A stretch of DNA of 8,693 nt, from the NCBI GenBank assembly GCA_011524755.1, contig WTJR01000200.1, positions 6,864-15,556 on the forward strand, given 5' to 3'. Below are positions 6,109-8,693 of the stretch, in pieces. Each line of letters starts with the position of its first letter. Within the stretch, counting starts at the first letter, position 1. Source of the stretch: Halieaceae bacterium. GTDB taxonomy: Bacteria; Pseudomonadota; Gammaproteobacteria; Pseudomonadales; Halieaceae. The notes below the pieces were generated by a model, which was not told the DNA's origin, ran no database searches, and saw nothing but the letters and a program-made list of their open reading frames with translations. A program made the translations under genes and the position numbers.

Positions 6109-6131
6109 AAAAAACCCGGCCGTAGCCGGGT
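6109..6131 (-). terminator. Intrinsic terminator with a cUACGg tetraloop
   Basis: Read on the minus strand, CCCGGC-TACG-GCCGGG forms a perfect 6-bp GC-rich stem (7 bp with an outer A-T pair) directly followed by six T. The loop TACG closed by C-G is of the extra-stable UNCG class. It starts about 22 bases after the stop of the esterase-monooxygenase gene, so it should end that transcript before the yaiI-like gene. Confidence 0.92.
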
Positions 6132-6153
6132 CGTTAGTTTACGTTCTTCTTGG

Positions 6154-8670
6154 CTAAGCCGCTTCAAAACCGTGATAGCCACTGGCCGCAACCTGGTCGC
6201 AAATAAGTCGGTAGGTGCCGACCCCGCCCACGTAAGCGAGGAACATGCGTGGTTTGCCCGGTACGTTTGACCCCATGTACCAGCTATTTGCCTTGGGGTA
6301 GAGGGTCATGTTGGCTAGTTGTTCAGTGTGCTCCGCCCATTCGCGCTCGGCACTGTCTGACGGCTCGATGGTGGCTTTTCCTTCTTCGCGCATCCATTGG
6401 ATACAGTCGCTCACCCAATCGACATGCTGCTCGATGGACACCAACATATTACTGAGAACCGATGGGCTCGACGGGCCGGTAATCGTGAACAGGTTGGGGA
6501 ATCCGTGTATTGCGATGCCAAGGTAGGAGCGCGGTCCGTCAACCCAAGCATCCTGAAGTTTGACACCACCTCGACCGCGTATATCGACTCGCAGCAACGG
6601 GCCGGTCATAGCATCAAACCCTGTCGCGTAGACAATGGCGTCAAATTCCCGCTCGCCTTCCATGGTCTTGATGCCTTTGTCGGTGATGGTCTCTATGGGA
6701 GTTCTACGAAGGTTCACCAGGGAGACATTGTCTCGGTTGAAGGTCTCGTAGTAGTTCGTGTCGATACAAGGCCGCTTGGTGCCGTAAGGATAGTCAGTGG
6801 GCAACAGATCCTGTGCTGTCTGCTGATCCTTAACGGTGTCGCGAATGCGGTCGCGGATGTATTCGGAAATGTGATCATTCGCTTCCTGCTCAACCTGCAG
6901 ATCGGCAAACTGGAACAGCATTCCTGGCAAAATCCCGCTCTCCCAGCCCTCGGTAAACCGCCGCTCTCGCTCTTCCGAGGTCGCATCGATGGCCCGATCA
7001 ACTGAGCGTTCGTTAACGACGCCTAGCACGTTGAGCTTCTGTGTGGCTCGATACTCCCCGTAGTTCGCCTTGATGGCGTCTGCATCTTCCTTCTTAAGTG
7101 CATGGTTAAGCGCGGGCGTCGTAAAGGTCGCCGTGCGCTGGTAAACGACGAGCTCGGACGCTTCTTCGGCAATCAATGGAATCGCTTGCACGGCCGACGA
7201 TCCTGTACCGATGACGGCAACCCGCTTGCCCGTGAAGTCGACACCTTCCTTTGGCCATAAACCGGTTCGGTAGGTATCACCTTGATAGTGCTCTCTGCCA
7301 ACGATGTCTGGTTCCTTGGAGGCTGAGAGCACACCGGTTGCCATGACCAGATGCTGTGCTCTGATACGTCGACCGCACTCGGTAGTGACGAGCCACTCGT
7401 CCGCGTCTTCATCGAAGTGGGCGCTGGCGACGCGTGTGTTGAACGCAATGTGGTTTTTGAGATCAAAGCGATCTGCAATGTGTTGGGCGTACTTCAGAAG
7501 CTCTGGCTGAGGCGAGTACTTCTCGGACCACTCCCACTCCTGCTGTAGCTCCTCTGAGAACGAGAAGGAGTAGGCCATGCTCTCGATATCGACACGTGCA
7601 CCGGGATAACGGTTCCAATACCAAGTACCGCCCACATCGCTGCCAGCCTCAAATACCTGAACATCAAGCCCCTGTTCACGGAGTTTGTACAGCTGGTACA
7701 TGCCCGAAAAACCTGCGCCAACCACCACCACATCCTTGTGTTCGGCTGCCGTGAGGCGACGGTCCATCTCCTGTGCCAGCCATTGCATGGCCTTGCCGGC
7801 AGCGGGTAATGCTGCAGGCATGGCAAAGAAACCATGCATTTGCTGAGCAAAATCTTTGTAGCTGACGGTGACACCAGCCGCCTCTAGGGCCTCTGCATAG
7901 GCTTTACCCTCGTCAACCAAAATGTCGTATTGCGCAGTTAGCACGACAGCGGGTGGCAGGTTGCTGAGATCATCGGCTAACAGTGGTGAAGCCCTGTGAT
8001 CCAGCCTCTGCGAGCTGTCCGCGTAGTGCTCCCAGAAGAAGGTCATGATGTCGCTGGTGAGGAATAATTGCTTGTCCTCATCGCCCCAACTCTTGGCGCC
8101 CATTCTCCCATCCGTTACGGGATAGATCAGGGCTTGAAGATCGATTTTGGGTCCACCCTCGTCACGTGACTGTATTGCCATAACGGCAGAAAGATTGCCG
8201 CCAGCACTGTCGCCTGCGACCACCAATGGTAGATCAGCAGCATTCAGGTCGGCTCTGTGGTTGTCGGCCCACTCAAGTGCGGCATAACAGTCATCGACCG
8301 GTGTCGGGAATGGGTGCTCTGGGGCTTTCCGATAGTCGACCATGACAACAACCGAGTTACAGACCTCTGCAAGGTGTCGGCCCACAGCGTCGTAGTCGTC
8401 GATGTTACCAATGACCCAGCCGCCGCCGTGGTAATACACCATCAGGCTTTTAGCAGGGGTGGATGGCGCCAGGACTCGACCCCTAATACTGCCGCCACTA
8501 ACCGGGATCTCCACGTCACGGCTACTCACTTGAGCAGGGCCGGGCGGCATTGAGCGGTTAATTTCCGAGAACACCAGCCGCGCCTCATCCGGCGTCAGCG
8601 TGTTGAGTGCAGGTGTCTCATTGAGCATCATGCCTGCGAGCATCGACGTCGTTGCTAGATCTAATTGCAT
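6154..8670 (-). CDS. Fusion enzyme: HSL-type esterase plus Baeyer-Villiger-type flavin monooxygenase
   Basis: One uninterrupted frame encodes about 838 residues from the ATG at 8670. Residues about 1-305 are an HSL (family IV) alpha/beta hydrolase with HGGGW (81-85, oxyanion hole), GDSAGG (153-158, Ser155), DILVDEG (Asp249) and MHGF (His279), a complete triad. After a linker of about ten residues comes a class B flavin monooxygenase: FAD-binding GAGFSG (318-323), GGTWYWNRYPGARVDIES (347-364), NADPH-binding GTGSSA (488-493), and PYGTKRPCIDTNYYETFNRD (628-647). Asp361 and Arg633 match the catalytic Asp and Arg of phenylacetone monooxygenase. The type I fingerprint reads YQGDTYRTGLWP, with Arg468 where His is usual. 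Such an enzyme should turn a ketone into an ester using NADPH and O2, then hydrolyse the ester. No signal peptide is seen. The frame can also begin at 8679, but the ribosome binding site favours 8670. The substrate is unknown. Confidence 0.92.
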   Translation of the reverse strand: MQLDLATTSMLAGMMLNETPALNTLTPDEARLVFSEINRSMPPGPAQVSSRDVEIPVSGGSIRGRVLAPSTPAKSLMVYYHGGGWVIGNIDDYDAVGRHLAEVCNSVVVMVDYRKAPEHPFPTPVDDCYAALEWADNHRADLNAADLPLVVAGDSAGGNLSAVMAIQSRDEGGPKIDLQALIYPVTDGRMGAKSWGDEDKQLFLTSDIMTFFWEHYADSSQRLDHRASPLLADDLSNLPPAVVLTAQYDILVDEGKAYAEALEAAGVTVSYKDFAQQMHGFFAMPAALPAAGKAMQWLAQEMDRRLTAAEHKDVVVVGAGFSGMYQLYKLREQGLDVQVFEAGSDVGGTWYWNRYPGARVDIESMAYSFSFSEELQQEWEWSEKYSPQPELLKYAQHIADRFDLKNHIAFNTRVASAHFDEDADEWLVTTECGRRIRAQHLVMATGVLSASKEPDIVGREHYQGDTYRTGLWPKEGVDFTGKRVAVIGTGSSAVQAIPLIAEEASELVVYQRTATFTTPALNHALKKEDADAIKANYGEYRATQKLNVLGVVNERSVDRAIDATSEERERRFTEGWESGILPGMLFQFADLQVEQEANDHISEYIRDRIRDTVKDQQTAQDLLPTDYPYGTKRPCIDTNYYETFNRDNVSLVNLRRTPIETITDKGIKTMEGEREFDAIVYATGFDAMTGPLLRVDIRGRGGVKLQDAWVDGPRSYLGIAIHGFPNLFTITGPSSPSVLSNMLVSIEQHVDWVSDCIQWMREEGKATIEPSDSAEREWAEHTEQLANMTLYPKANSWYMGSNVPGKPRMFLAYVGGVGTYRLICDQVAASGYHGFEAA

Positions 8671-8678
8671 GTGAGTCA

Positions 8679-8684
8679 TCCTTT
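8679..8684 (-). promoter_or_regulatory. Ribosome binding site that sets the fusion-gene start
   Basis: On the minus strand AAAGGA directly touches the ATG at 8679 but stands 8 bases before the in-frame ATG at 8670. Only the second spacing is suitable for initiation, so the protein probably lacks the three-residue MTH extension. The promoter lies beyond the right edge. Confidence 0.6.
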
Positions 8685-8693
8685 ATCGTTATT

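Noticed and set aside
6397..7005. Open frame of 202 codons on the plus strand
   Set aside because: It lies antisense inside the monooxygenase domain, whose protein motifs are conserved. It has no recognisable motif of its own.
7494..7874. Open frame of 126 codons on the minus strand within the fusion gene, covering the domain junction
   Set aside because: It is a different frame of the same strand. The main frame runs through with both domain motifs intact, so there is no sign of a frameshift or a hidden gene.

Overview
The window looks like chromosomal DNA from a marine-type gammaproteobacterium. An OM60/NOR5-like (Halieaceae) or related lineage would fit, but that placement is inference. 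It rests on a full-length RdgC, an E. coli-like glyoxalase I, a YaiI-family protein, a Pseudomonas-style PilZ-like protein, and mid-range GC with an AT-richer middle section. All genes are close-packed and complete except the first, which is cut by the left edge. I saw no tRNA, rRNA, CRISPR array, insertion sequence or phage gene.

Left part (1-2949), general cell functions. A truncated PAP2-type membrane phosphatase (-) diverges from a stand-alone class I glutamine amidotransferase (+). This gene converges with a glyoxalase I-like gene (-), which in turn diverges from rdgC (+). rdgC overlaps a small DUF1653 gene by four bases (ATGA) and the two probably form one operon. Both divergent gaps contain short inverted repeats that could be operators.

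Middle part (2979-4375), AT-richer. It holds a PilZ-like protein with a helical N-terminal part whose c-di-GMP-binding motifs are degenerate, a 230-base gap, and a TetR-family regulator.

Right part (4376-8693), a probable catabolic cluster. The TetR gene diverges from a Rieske non-haem iron oxygenase alpha subunit. Two near-identical 16-bp palindromes (CCTACC-N4-GGTAGG) lie between them, 24 bp apart centre to centre, and are strong candidates for the TetR operators. The Rieske gene ends tail-to-tail, sharing a TTAA, with a yaiI-like gene. Next, on the minus strand, is the most striking gene: a single ORF of about 838 codons joining an HSL-type (family IV) esterase to a Baeyer-Villiger-type flavin monooxygenase. 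It is followed by an intrinsic terminator with a cUACGg tetraloop. The monooxygenase domain would convert a ketone to an ester and the esterase domain would hydrolyse that ester, so one polypeptide could carry out two successive steps. With the Rieske oxygenase nearby, the section suggests degradation of a hydrophobic ring compound or ketone. The substrate cannot be read from the sequence, and no ferredoxin or reductase for the Rieske enzyme is in the window.
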